Shown piece by piece: positions 47,161 to 54,535 of a stretch of DNA of 64,000 nt. The stretch spans positions 992,001 to 1,056,000 of the forward strand of contig NZ_VTFX01000001.1 in the NCBI RefSeq assembly GCF_009192775.1, written 5' to 3'. The notes below the pieces were generated by a model. That model saw only the letters and a list, made by a program, of their open reading frames with translations, was not told the DNA's origin and made no database searches. Positions within the stretch are counted from its first letter, which is position 1. Every line of letters begins with the position of its first letter. The stretch is from Arthrobacter yangruifuii. GTDB lineage: Bacteria > Actinomycetota > Actinomycetes > Actinomycetales > Micrococcaceae. The position numbers and the translations under genes were made by a program.

Positions 47161-47271
47161 TACGGATCGAGGGTTGTATCGTCACCAGCCTTCGCGGATC
47201 TCGTGCGGTACCGCCCGCGAGCCTTTGAAGAGGAATAGCCAACACGGGTCACGACTTAGTTCGCCTCCGGA

Positions 47272-47306
47272 GGCCCCGATCCCAGCGGACATTTCCGATC
47301 GGGGCC
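47272..47306. repeat. Inverted repeat upstream of the island's first gene
   Basis: GGCCCCGATC (47272-47281) and GATCGGGGCC (47297-47306) form a perfect 10-base stem with a 15-base loop, about 100 bases before the orphan gene. No T run follows; it may be a transcript leader structure or a remnant. Confidence 0.55.
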
Positions 47307-47402
47307 TGTAGCTTTGAGCGAACCATTTACTGAAGGCAGGTCGAATGCGATGCTTGGCACCAACGGCTGTTCTCCGTCCGGCCGACAAATCAAGGAGTCA
47401 CT

Positions 47403-48014
47403 ATGTGGGGAATGGGGCTTAGACGGCGGGCTGTTTGGCCAAAGGAAATGACCATCCGGATTGATGACCACGCGCAGAACCTGAAGATGCTTCTCTTTAT
47501 CCGACAGGCATGGATGATCGCCCAGGACATCGAAATTCCGGAACTCAGCCCTGTGCCTGCGACGGGTGCATCGAAGATCCCGGCGTCAGCAAGCCGTGAG
47601 GTATGGGATGAACGCTGGAAGCAGCAATGGGACCGCAGCTGGGACTGGTTCAACGTAAGCACAGTTCAAAACGAACCGATCTCACAGGAAGAGATGCAAA
47701 AACTCTCGAGCCCTGGTCAGGTACTCCACCCGATTGTGCCACCGTTCTGGCCCGTCGAATACGGCGAGGACGGGGTAGATCTGGTGGCCTTCAATACGTG
47801 GGATAAAGAGACAACGCCGAACTTTCCTTCCCGGTCCGAACAAGATAGCCTTCCGGCGCTGGTTAAGGCATGGCAAGACGGGCTCACGACGATCATCGTA
47901 CTGCCCTATTTGGGGTACTTTGCGCAGCGTCTCAACGGCAGTCATCTTGCCATCTCAGCTGAAACCAGGAACGACCCGAAACTCTACACTGCGGCACTCC
48001 AAACAAGTCGCTGA
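47403..48014 (+). CDS. Orphan protein of the ychF-downstream island
   Basis: I do not recognise this 203-residue protein. It is soluble, with no signal peptide or membrane segment. It is rich in Trp (about ten, including ERWKQQWDRSWDWF near residues 70-83) and has a Pro-rich centre (HPIVPPFWPVEYG). The start is well supported: AAGGAG lies 5 bases before the ATG. Base composition is clearly less GC-rich than the neighbours and codon use is mixed, which suggests transfer. Because it sits in an island with small lipoprotein genes, it may be an immunity or contact-system protein, but nothing in the sequence proves that. Confidence 0.65.
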   Translation: MWGMGLRRRAVWPKEMTIRIDDHAQNLKMLLFIRQAWMIAQDIEIPELSPVPATGASKIPASASREVWDERWKQQWDRSWDWFNVSTVQNEPISQEEMQKLSSPGQVLHPIVPPFWPVEYGEDGVDLVAFNTWDKETTPNFPSRSEQDSLPALVKAWQDGLTTIIVLPYLGYFAQRLNGSHLAISAETRNDPKLYTAALQTSR

Positions 48015-48223
48015 TACCAAGAAGCGCCCAGATGGCAAAGGACGGCGGCGCCGCTGGCAGGGGCCGGTGCCCCGCGCCGGCGGCAGGACCTCCGGCGCGG
48101 GAGCGGGGTTCCGTCAGCGGCCCATGCTGCCGCCGCCGGGGACATTCCTCAGATCAACCGGGACGTAGCGCTCGGCCTCCCCTACCTCGAAGGTAATCTG
48201 ACTGCGAATGTTAGGGGTTGTTT
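48015..48223. other. High-GC gap with a possible gene remnant on the minus strand
   Basis: This 209-base stretch has no intact gene. On the minus strand, from about 48210 down to a TGA at 48114-48116, one frame is open and reads FEVGEAERYVPVDLRN then GGGSMGR before the stop, which looks like the end of a protein cut off by the repeat. GC content jumps up compared with the gene just before it, so it is probably scar sequence from recombination. Confidence 0.35.
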
Positions 48224-48391
48224 GGCTACGGAACGTGGTGGGGTTTAGGTTTAATGTATAGGTTTTTCGTCTGAAACAATAAGAAATGCCGCCCTCGCCG
48301 GAAACGCTGAGGGCGGCATTTTTTGTAACCGGGGTCGATAGGTTTACGCTGACCTATCCGGGCAGAACTCCTTGGTCCAGAAGTGCGTTGG
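48224..48391 (+). repeat. ychF-end repeat, copy 2
   Basis: From ACGTGGT at 48233 this repeats the ychF 3' end: the codons still read Val-Val-Gly-Phe-Arg-Phe-Asn-Val-stop, then the same spacer and terminator. Sequence before (GCTACGGAACGTGG) and after (GGTCGATAGG, TGGTCCAGAAGTGCGTTGG) is shared with copy 3 but not clearly with copy 1. So copies 2 and 3 define the ends of a module that holds the two lipoprotein genes. Confidence 0.8.
48284..48324 (+). terminator. Duplicate of the ychF terminator
   Basis: AAATGCCGCCCTC (48284-48296) pairs with GAGGGCGGCATTT (48309-48321), followed by TTTT. It is a near copy of the ychF terminator and would stop transcripts from the orphan gene before the lipoproteins. 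The 195 bases from here to 48519 hold no gene. Confidence 0.85.
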
Positions 48392-48519
48392 CCATCCGGT
48401 AGTCCCATGATCGCCCAGGCTGTGTCTTTCAGGGATTCTGTTCTCTTGTCCAAAGATCACCGAGTATGCCCCGTTGGGGCCGGCTGAGCTGCAGAAGGCC
48501 TTACTGGAAGGAATGAACA

Positions 48520-49125
48520 GTGCCCGCCTTTAGGACATATATGAGGATGTTTACGGCAGCTGCTGTGCTCCTAGTGGGAATGACCGGATGCGCTGAGAAG
48601 GGATCAAACACGACGATGTCGGAGAAGAACACCCCGGAAGAGGCAATCAGCGCCAGGGAAGGGCGGGACCGGGTGGTTGAACTCGTTTTCAATACCGCCG
48701 AACAGCTCGACGTCACCGGGTGGTGGCCCCGCAACGGCGCAGCGTGGGCGCAGGAGTGCACCCCCGAAAGCAGCCATGGACTGGGGGACGCCACGTCCGC
48801 TTATAGTTACGACCGCTGGGCGCCCCAGGGCACTGACCATATCGAGGACGCGAAACGCGTCTCCGAGTATTGGGAGTCCCTTGGCATGACCGTACGCACC
48901 ATAAACCCGACAAAAGACCCGGTCGTGTTTGCCGAGGGTGGTCCCGTCCTCCGGGCTGAATTCGATACTGATGCACCTGAACAGTCGTACAGTATTAGCG
49001 CTATCGCCCCCTGCTCGCCGGGCGACGCTTACACACTGAATGAGGAGGACAGTGCAGAGCGGGATCAAGGCAAAGTCCTCCCGGGAGACGAAGGCCTCGT
49101 GCTTCAGGAAGAGCCCCCGCAGTAG
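48520..49125 (+). CDS. Small secreted lipoprotein, first of a tandem pair
   Basis: The 201-residue protein has a short basic N-terminus, hydrophobic stretch and lipobox (GMTGC, lipidated Cys24). The mature part begins with a Ser/Thr/Glu linker, then a domain with EGRDRVVELVFNTAEQLD, TGWWPRNG, a Tyr-rich segment SAYSYDRWAP and two cysteines (in QECTPE and APCSPG) that may form a disulfide. I know no named family with certainty; layout resembles actinobacterial LppA-type lipoproteins. The GTG start has GAAGGA 8 bases upstream. A diverged, frameshifted copy follows directly. Such tandem lipoproteins are often immunity or envelope-exclusion proteins; that is inference. Confidence 0.78.
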   Translation: MPAFRTYMRMFTAAAVLLVGMTGCAEKGSNTTMSEKNTPEEAISAREGRDRVVELVFNTAEQLDVTGWWPRNGAAWAQECTPESSHGLGDATSAYSYDRWAPQGTDHIEDAKRVSEYWESLGMTVRTINPTKDPVVFAEGGPVLRAEFDTDAPEQSYSISAIAPCSPGDAYTLNEEDSAERDQGKVLPGDEGLVLQEEPPQ

Positions 49126-49212
49126 CTCCAGGAAGGAATCCCAGCTGGCGCCCCGCCCGCAGGTTCCGGTGGGACCGGCTGGTCTTCTAGAGCCCTTAAT
49201 CGAAGGAATGAA

Positions 49213-49798
49213 TTGTCCGCCGCTAAGCCACATATAAGGATCCTCACGGCAGCGGCTTCCGCGCTCATGATGGGAATGACAATAACGGCCTGCGCCGAGA
49301 AGGAACCCAGTCCGGCAATCAGTGCCAGGGAAGGGCGGGACCGGGTGGTGGAACTCGTTTTCAATACCGCCGAACAGCTCGATATCACCGGGTGGTGGCC
49401 CCGCAACGGGTCAGCGGCAGCGCAGGAGTGCATGCACCCCCGAAAGCAGCCATGGACGGGAGGATGCCACCGCCAGTTACAGCTATGACCGTTGGGCGCC
49501 TCAGGGAACCAACCATATTGGGGATGCCAAACGCGTCGCCGAGTATTGGGAGTCCCTGGGCATGACCGTTCGCACGGTAAATCCGACAACGCACCCGACT
49601 GTTTTCGCCGAGGGTGGTCCCGTCCTCCGGGCTGAATTCGATACTTATGCATCGGACGAGTCGTACAGTATCGGGGCTACTGCTCCCTGCTCGCCGGGCG
49701 ACGCGTTTACATTGAATGTGGAGGACAGCGCAGATCGGGATCAGGGCAAAGTACTCCCCGGAGACGAAGGCCTGGTCCTTCAAGACCCTCCGCAGTAA
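49213..49798 (+). pseudogene. Second lipoprotein of the tandem pair, frameshifted by a 4-base duplication
   Basis: This copy is about 80-85% identical to the gene before it at protein level. The first part (TTG at 49213, lipobox ending at Cys27) reads in one frame up to QECMHP; the second part continues in another frame from TPESSHG to the normal end, LVLQDPPQ. The cause is visible: TGCA at the equivalent site is doubled to TGCATGCA (49429-49436). Removing 4 bases restores a protein of about 194 residues. No other lesion is seen, so inactivation is recent, or the site is slippage-prone and reversible. Upstream and downstream flanks also match the first copy, so the unit duplicated is about 700 bases. 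Confidence 0.85.
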
Positions 49799-50543
49799 CT
49801 CCACGAAGCAATCCCGGCCGAACTCCGGCACAGGGCGCCGACCGTGAGCCCGGGAGCTCTGATTGGGTGTGTTCCTTATAGGTATCTTCAGAAGCAGCGC
49901 TCCCTTCTGGACTCGGCTGCAGCCAAGCTGCACTATTTCAGGGCGTCCCGACTTCTGGTGGTGCTCGCCGTTCAGGGGGAGCTGATAGAGACATAGGGCC
50001 CCATCGGCAGGGGGCTGACCAAAGGCCTCGACTGCGAAGCCGACAAACGACGGTTAGCTCAAACGTTGCTCTGCTACGGAATGTGCCCGAATTGACATTT
50101 GATGTTTAGGTTTATTGCCTGAATCAATGAGAATAAGTGGCGTCGACAGGTCTTGCGAAGGGGCTATTCCAGCGGACTCCGTGGTCCGGAAGTGCGTTGG
50201 ATGGTCGTAAGTCGTGTTTGCCTTCTGGCCACCCTGGCAAACAAGGGTCGAGGAACGGCCATAGTCGGCCCTCGCGCCGTGTCACAGGATTCTCTGGCCG
50301 GTGGAGCATTCTAAAAACGCATGGGATCGACATAGATGTAGTTGGGACCAGCGGTGAGAATTGAGGATTGCCGGGAACGCATCGCGGTTTTCGCTTTTGC
50401 GAGCGTCCCCTCCGAGACCAAATTGCCGTACAGCGGGCAGTTCGGCAGGGACGGAATTGCCCTGCCCATCGCGATGCTTGCCGTGTTCGTGGTCCTCGTG
50501 GGTCTGAGCAAGGGCGCCCGTGCGAGGGTGCTTGCCTGCAGCC
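49799..50543. other. 745-base gap without a supportable gene
   Basis: Apart from the degenerate repeat copy 3 (50072-50200) I see no gene, tRNA or clear regulatory element. Short frames on both strands lack ribosome-binding sites and family signals. Composition is mixed and moderately GC-rich. It looks like decayed island sequence up to the tetR gene. Confidence 0.6.
50072..50200 (+). repeat. ychF-end repeat, copy 3 (degenerate, terminator stem lost)
   Basis: CTACGGAATGTG, then GTTTAGGTTTA and CTGAATCAATGAGAATAAG, then GTCGACAGGT and GTGGTCCGGAAGTGCGTTGG align in order with copy 2, but the hairpin between them is gone. The order and spacing of four matching blocks make chance unlikely. Confidence 0.65.
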
Positions 50544-51110
50544 TTACGAAGTGCGGCTCCACAGCAGATACGCCTGTGCCACCTGGGCCTGCACCCTGGG
50601 CGCTGCTTCACGGATCGGCGGGATCTGCGGCCGGGTGATCGTCGCTACCGCAACGATGACCTCCAGTGCGGTGAGGTCCTGCCGGACCGCCCCCTGGGTT
50701 TTCAGTGCAGCCAGCACCTGATCCAACGCCTCGACGGCCGGGCGTTGCACCTGTGCCAGGGGAGTGGCGTCCAAATCGCGGGCGGCACCTGCCTGCAGCG
50801 CGAGGCCATCGGTCAGCGCACCCAGCTCCATGGACATGAGGTGCGATAAGAGCTGCTCCCATGACGCTGCAGCGTTCGTTTCCAGCCCGGCGCGGGCCTC
50901 GTCTGCCGCTTCCAGGATGCCCTCGACAGTGTCCTGAACTACGGCTCGGACCAGTTCATCGCGGGAGGGGAAATTGCGGTACAGGGTGGCAATGCCGACT
51001 CCGCTCGCCGCGGCTACTGTCTCCAGCGCAACATCGCCGCCCCGCTGGGCGAATAGGTGCCTCGCATGGGCGATGATCGCTTCTCTCCGCCGTGCAGCGT
51101 CTGCCCTCAT
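50544..51110 (-). CDS. TetR family transcriptional regulator
   Basis: The 188-residue protein has an N-terminal TetR helix-turn-helix: RREAIIAHARHLFAQRGGDVALETVAAASGVGIATLYRNFPSRDELVRAV in parts, residues about 8-57. The C-terminal ligand domain is helical and resembles TetR_C_33-like members. The frame is open to 51188, but the ATG at 51110 with AAAGGA 7 bases upstream starts at the usual place before the HTH. It is divergent from a membrane-protein gene, with two operator-like palindromes in between, so it most likely represses both. Confidence 0.92.
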   Translation of the reverse strand: MRADAARRREAIIAHARHLFAQRGGDVALETVAAASGVGIATLYRNFPSRDELVRAVVQDTVEGILEAADEARAGLETNAAASWEQLLSHLMSMELGALTDGLALQAGAARDLDATPLAQVQRPAVEALDQVLAALKTQGAVRQDLTALEVIVAVATITRPQIPPIREAAPRVQAQVAQAYLLWSRTS

Positions 51111-51142
51111 CCCAGTTCCTTTCAAGTTGACTCCCAGTCTAA

Positions 51143-51184
51143 ACCGGAGGAATATCATCCGGTAGATACGGAGGAAAGTCCTCC
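51143..51184. promoter_or_regulatory. Two tandem palindromic TetR operators
   Basis: Operator 1 (51143-51163) is ACCGGAGGA-ATA-TCATCCGGT with one mismatch between arms. Operator 2 (51170-51184) is GGAGGA-AAG-TCCTCC, perfect. They share the GGAGGA-N3-TCNTCC core and their centres are 24 bases apart. A TTGACT at 51127-51132 may be the -35 box of the membrane-protein promoter. Operator 2 also covers the ribosome-binding site of that gene. Confidence 0.7.
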
Positions 51185-51190
51185 ACATAA

Positions 51191-52219
51191 ATGTTTGAAG
51201 GATCCATGACAGTTCAAGCGCCGGTCTCCGGCTCCCATCGAAAGCACGCAGCCATCTGGGCGGGCCTGACCGTAGGACTCTCGGTCATTCTGCTTGCACT
51301 CCTGATGCTCTTCATTTCACCCTCGCTCCATTCCGGACCACGGGACCTTGGCCTGGGCGTCGTCGGATCGCAGGAGAAGGCCGAATCAGTCTCGGAAACC
51401 CTGGAGTCCCAGTCACCGGGCGCGTTTGTTGTCCAGGGCTATGAAAGTGCTGACGACCTGGAGCAGGGAATCCGGGACCGGGAAATCGTCGGCGGCTTTG
51501 ACTTCTCACATCCGGAGGACATGCAGGTGTACGTAGCGAGCGCCGGTTCAACCGCGGTGTCCGGGACCGTCAGCAATGTGGGCGCCACGATGGCGGGCAG
51601 CATGGGGCAGACAGCCGAGGTTGTGGACGTGGTTCCGCTTCCCTCCGGCGACCCGACGGGCGTGGGCATCGGAGGCCTGGCGTTCCCCCTCGTCTTCGGC
51701 GGCATTGTTCCGGCTGTAGCGTTCCGCTCCATGCTGCCCGGGAAACGTTGGTGGATCCTGGCCGGCCTCACCGGATTTTCAGTGGCCGGAGGGTTCGTCG
51801 TCGCCGCAGTTCTGAAGTACGTGTTCGGCAGCATTGAGGGTCCCCTGGTCCCGGTTGCGGCAAGTGTTGCGTTGGGTATTGCGGCACTGGCCCTGCCCCT
51901 GGCAGGTCTCAACGAGTGTTTCGGTACGAAGGGCTTCACAATCGCCGCCATGTCCATGATGTTTGTGGGCAACCCCTTCGCGGGCATCTCGACCAGCGCA
52001 CAGTGGCTTCCCGCCGGAGTGGCCATGATCGGCCAGCTCCTTCCTCCCGGTGCCGCCGGCACCCTCGTCCGCGCCGTGGCCTATTTCGACGGCGCCGGCG
52101 GAGGCGCTGCGGCCCTGACCCTTAGCGCTTGGGTTCTGGCGGGGATCGTGCTGTGGTTTGGCGGCCCGCGCATCGCGGCCGCCAAGGCCGGGAAAGCGGC
52201 GGCACTCCCGGCGGACTAA
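51191..52219 (+). CDS. TetR-controlled membrane protein, ABC-2/YhgE-like
   Basis: The 342-residue protein has an N-terminal membrane segment (about 22-44), an external domain of about 110 residues (GPRDLGLGVVGSQEKAESVSETLE, FVVQGYESADDLEQGIRDREIVGGFDF in parts) and five or six C-terminal membrane segments. This is the layout of ABC-2-type permease-like or YhgE/Pip-like proteins, where the extracellular region resembles a secretion adaptor. ATG at 51191 or ATG at 51206 could start it; the second has GAAGGA only 3 bases upstream. Divergence from tetR suggests an efflux role for a small toxic compound. Confidence 0.72.
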   Translation: MFEGSMTVQAPVSGSHRKHAAIWAGLTVGLSVILLALLMLFISPSLHSGPRDLGLGVVGSQEKAESVSETLESQSPGAFVVQGYESADDLEQGIRDREIVGGFDFSHPEDMQVYVASAGSTAVSGTVSNVGATMAGSMGQTAEVVDVVPLPSGDPTGVGIGGLAFPLVFGGIVPAVAFRSMLPGKRWWILAGLTGFSVAGGFVVAAVLKYVFGSIEGPLVPVAASVALGIAALALPLAGLNECFGTKGFTIAAMSMMFVGNPFAGISTSAQWLPAGVAMIGQLLPPGAAGTLVRAVAYFDGAGGGAAALTLSAWVLAGIVLWFGGPRIAAAKAGKAAALPAD

Positions 52220-52379
52220 GTGGAAACAGTCAGCGTCCGTCTTCTGACAAGAGCGGACCAGGAGCAATGACCAGGGGTGAAACCAACTGTGATTACTTCG
52301 AGCCGGCGGCGACTCGAAGTGTGCCGGCCCGGGGCGTGTTGCTCAACGTTGCCTGTTTGCTTTTCCATAGCATGAGCCC

Positions 52380-52763
52380 ATGGACAAGGTGGTGTGGTGG
52401 GAAGTCGAGACGAGCGATCCGGAGCTCTTTCAGCGGTTTCATGCGGCGCTGTCGGGCTGGTCTTTTGAGCCTGCCTTCGCGGACACGGAGCTGGGTGCGG
52501 ACTACTGGATCATCACGGCGGGCGATCGCGGAATCGGCGGGCTTCAGCGGGCCGACCCGTCGGCATCTCCTCCGTCTGCAGGACCACGATTGTATGTGGC
52601 TGTCGATGATCTTGAGGCGGCGCTCGGCCGTGTTGTAGCGCTCGGCGGCCTGGTGGAGCGGTCCCGGGTTGCCTTGGGCGGCGACGACCGGTGGTTCGGC
52701 ATTTTCCGAGATCCAACCGGGGTGTCCTTCGGCCTGTGGACCGGGCACGCAGGGCGGCCGTGA
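52380..52763 (+). CDS. VOC family (glyoxalase/bleomycin resistance-like) protein
   Basis: The 127-residue protein has the paired beta-alpha-beta-beta-beta units of the vicinal oxygen chelate fold: VVWWEVETSDPELFQRFHAALSGW at the N-terminus and LYVAVDDLEAALGRVVALGG, then FGIFRDPTGVSFGLW at the C-terminus. Metal ligands are not certain; His and Glu positions in this subfamily are degenerate. TAGCAT lies 6 bases before the ATG, suggesting a leaderless start. Function unknown. Confidence 0.82.
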   Translation: MDKVVWWEVETSDPELFQRFHAALSGWSFEPAFADTELGADYWIITAGDRGIGGLQRADPSASPPSAGPRLYVAVDDLEAALGRVVALGGLVERSRVALGGDDRWFGIFRDPTGVSFGLWTGHAGRP

Positions 52764-52869
52764 GAAGGCTGAGCACCGACACTGCATACCGGGTGCCTGG
52801 TGCTGCGGACCTTCCCGAATTCAGTCCGCAGCCCATTGCTCCCGGGACCCTGCCACTTAGAATCGTCCT

Positions 52870-53427
52870 ATGGGCCGCCTGACTTTCGGTATCAACGTCA
52901 TGCTGGATGGTTGTGTCGACCACCGGGAGGGTATTGCCGACGACGAGACACACGCCCACTTCACCCGCCTCATGGACGAGTGCGGCGCAATGCTGTGGGG
53001 CCGCACCACCTACGAAATGATGGAGAGCTACTGGCCGCTGGTTGCCCGTGGAGAGGTCGAGGCGCCGCCCGCGATGCGCGAGTGGGCTCTCAAACTGGAA
53101 ACCAAACCCAAGTACGTCGTATCGACAACCCGCAGCGACTTTCCGTGGACCGGCAGCCACCACGTCGTCGGCGACCTGCGCACCGCCGTGCAGGAACTCA
53201 AGGACCGGACGCCCGACGGAGTGCTCGTCGGCAGCGGCAAACTTGCGGCTGAGCTGGACCGGCTGGATCTGGTGGACGAGTACAGATTCCTTGTCCACCC
53301 CATGATTACCGGCCACGGCCCGACGCTGTATCAGGGGATGTTGCCCAGTACGCGTCGCCTGGACCTGATCTCTGCGGAACCGCTCCAAAACGGTGCGCTC
53401 GCAGTGCACTATCAACGAGCCGACTGA
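52870..53427 (+). CDS. Dihydrofolate reductase family protein (RibD C-terminal-like)
   Basis: The 185-residue protein starts RLTFGINVMLDGCVD, then has the NADPH-binding-type segment MLWGRTTYEMMESYWP, KYVVSTTRSDFPW and GVLVGSGKLAAELDRLDLVDEYRFLVHPMITGHGPTLY, which is the YyaP/YwjB branch of the DHFR/RibD_C family. These proteins are widespread and functionally unassigned; true folate reduction is unlikely because the key acidic residue context differs. TAGAAT lies 6 bases before the ATG, again a leaderless pattern. Confidence 0.87.
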   Translation: MGRLTFGINVMLDGCVDHREGIADDETHAHFTRLMDECGAMLWGRTTYEMMESYWPLVARGEVEAPPAMREWALKLETKPKYVVSTTRSDFPWTGSHHVVGDLRTAVQELKDRTPDGVLVGSGKLAAELDRLDLVDEYRFLVHPMITGHGPTLYQGMLPSTRRLDLISAEPLQNGALAVHYQRAD

Positions 53428-53459
53428 GACCACGTGTAGCGGAATCCGCCGCAGCGGGG

Positions 53460-54071
53460 TTAGCTGCTGACTCCGAAGGCCTTACCGACGGAGGAATCGT
53501 CGGTCAGGGTGTGCAGCATGCAGGCAGCGAGATCGCGGCGGGGGATTGACCCGCCCAGCTGCCCGCCGTCGGTGGTCTCCAATGCCTTCCACGTGCCGGA
53601 AGGTTCCTTGTCCGTCAGCCCGGTGGGACGCACAATGGTCCAGTCCAGGCCGGAATCCTTCACCGCAGCCTCCTGCCCGTTGTGATCCGCCAGCGCCTTG
53701 GCCAGCACCGCCTTCATGACGAGCCGCAGCGGAGCAGGCATCTGGGAGCCCGAATCTCCGGCTCCCAGCGAGGACTGCACCACCAGCCGGCGGACCCCCT
53801 TCTCCTGCATGGCGGAGATAACGCTCCGGGTCACCGCGGTGCGCTGACGGGGCACGCCTTTGGCGCCGCCAACGGTGACGACGACGGCGTCGGCCCCGGA
53901 TACTGCCCGCGCGGCCGCTGCCGGGTCGGTGGCGTCGCCCGCAACCGCCTGCACGCCGGCAGGGGCCTGCCCGCTGCGGGAGAGGACCGTGACCTCGTGG
54001 CCGGCAGCGTGTGCCAGAGCAGCCAGTTGCGCTCCCGTGCCCCGGGACCCGCCGATAATCGTGATTTTCAC
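53460..54071 (-). CDS. NAD(P)-binding oxidoreductase, atypical SDR / NmrA-like
   Basis: The 203-residue protein has an N-terminal Rossmann motif ITIIGGSRGTGAQLAALA (GxxGxG type, residues 3-20), AVAGDATDPAAAARAVSGADAVVVTVGG and LVVQSSLGAG, with DWTIVRPTGLTDKEPSG near the end. This is the atypical short-chain dehydrogenase group related to NmrA and BVR-B/SDR_a5-like proteins. The catalytic Tyr-x-x-x-Lys is not evident, so it may sense redox cofactors or bind NAD(P)H. It converges with the DHFR-like gene. Confidence 0.85.
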   Translation of the reverse strand: MKITIIGGSRGTGAQLAALAHAAGHEVTVLSRSGQAPAGVQAVAGDATDPAAAARAVSGADAVVVTVGGAKGVPRQRTAVTRSVISAMQEKGVRRLVVQSSLGAGDSGSQMPAPLRLVMKAVLAKALADHNGQEAAVKDSGLDWTIVRPTGLTDKEPSGTWKALETTDGGQLGGSIPRRDLAACMLHTLTDDSSVGKAFGVSS

Positions 54072-54312
54072 TAAAGCCCTCCAACTCGCCGTCGGGCGCG
54101 GGATACGCCTGAGGAGGGAATTTTACCGCGGCCGGGTACGAGCCGTCTGTGCAGGGGGTGCGGTAGATTCCGGGCCCCGCCGCCAAAGACCGGCACGTCG
54201 AGGCATCGACCCGGTGAGGCGATTGTGGTGCAGATAAAACAGCTGGACAGTGTCGCAGGAAACAGGCGCATGTGACATGTCATTGCATGTAATACGCAGG
54301 GGGTATGCCAAA

Positions 54313-54342
54313 TTGTTACCAGCGGCGCCGATGCGCTTTAAT
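54313..54342 (+). promoter_or_regulatory. Candidate promoter of the oligopeptide ABC operon
   Basis: -35 TTGTTA (54313-54318) and -10 TTTAAT (54337-54342) are 18 bases apart, leaving a leader of about 190 bases before the binding-protein ATG. The 464-base gap upstream of the operon (54072-54535) holds no gene; its long leader could carry regulation. Confidence 0.45.
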
Positions 54343-54535
54343 CCCATGTACGGACGCGGCTTTAGCTGCCGGCCGCCGGCGGACGACGCGTCGATGCAAG
54401 GGCGGCACCCCTACTTTGTTACCGTCGTGAATCAACTTGGGCTTATGCTGTTGGCTTTGTGAGTCGGTTCACCATTTGGCGGAGCCGCAACGCCGGCGTG
54501 ACAACGCCGGAACCGAACAGAACTTAGGAGGCGGA

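Noticed and set aside
50137-50364. 75-residue plus-strand frame around repeat copy 3
   Set aside because: It lies in degenerate repeat sequence, has a basic, low-complexity translation and no start signals.
50342-50638. 98-residue plus-strand frame before and within tetR
   Set aside because: No ribosome-binding site or family match. A short hydrophobic stretch is present, but the frame runs into the tetR gene on the other strand.
54072-54312. Riboswitch in the 464-base leader region of the peptide ABC operon
   Set aside because: The leader is long enough, but no known riboswitch core could be recognised by eye.
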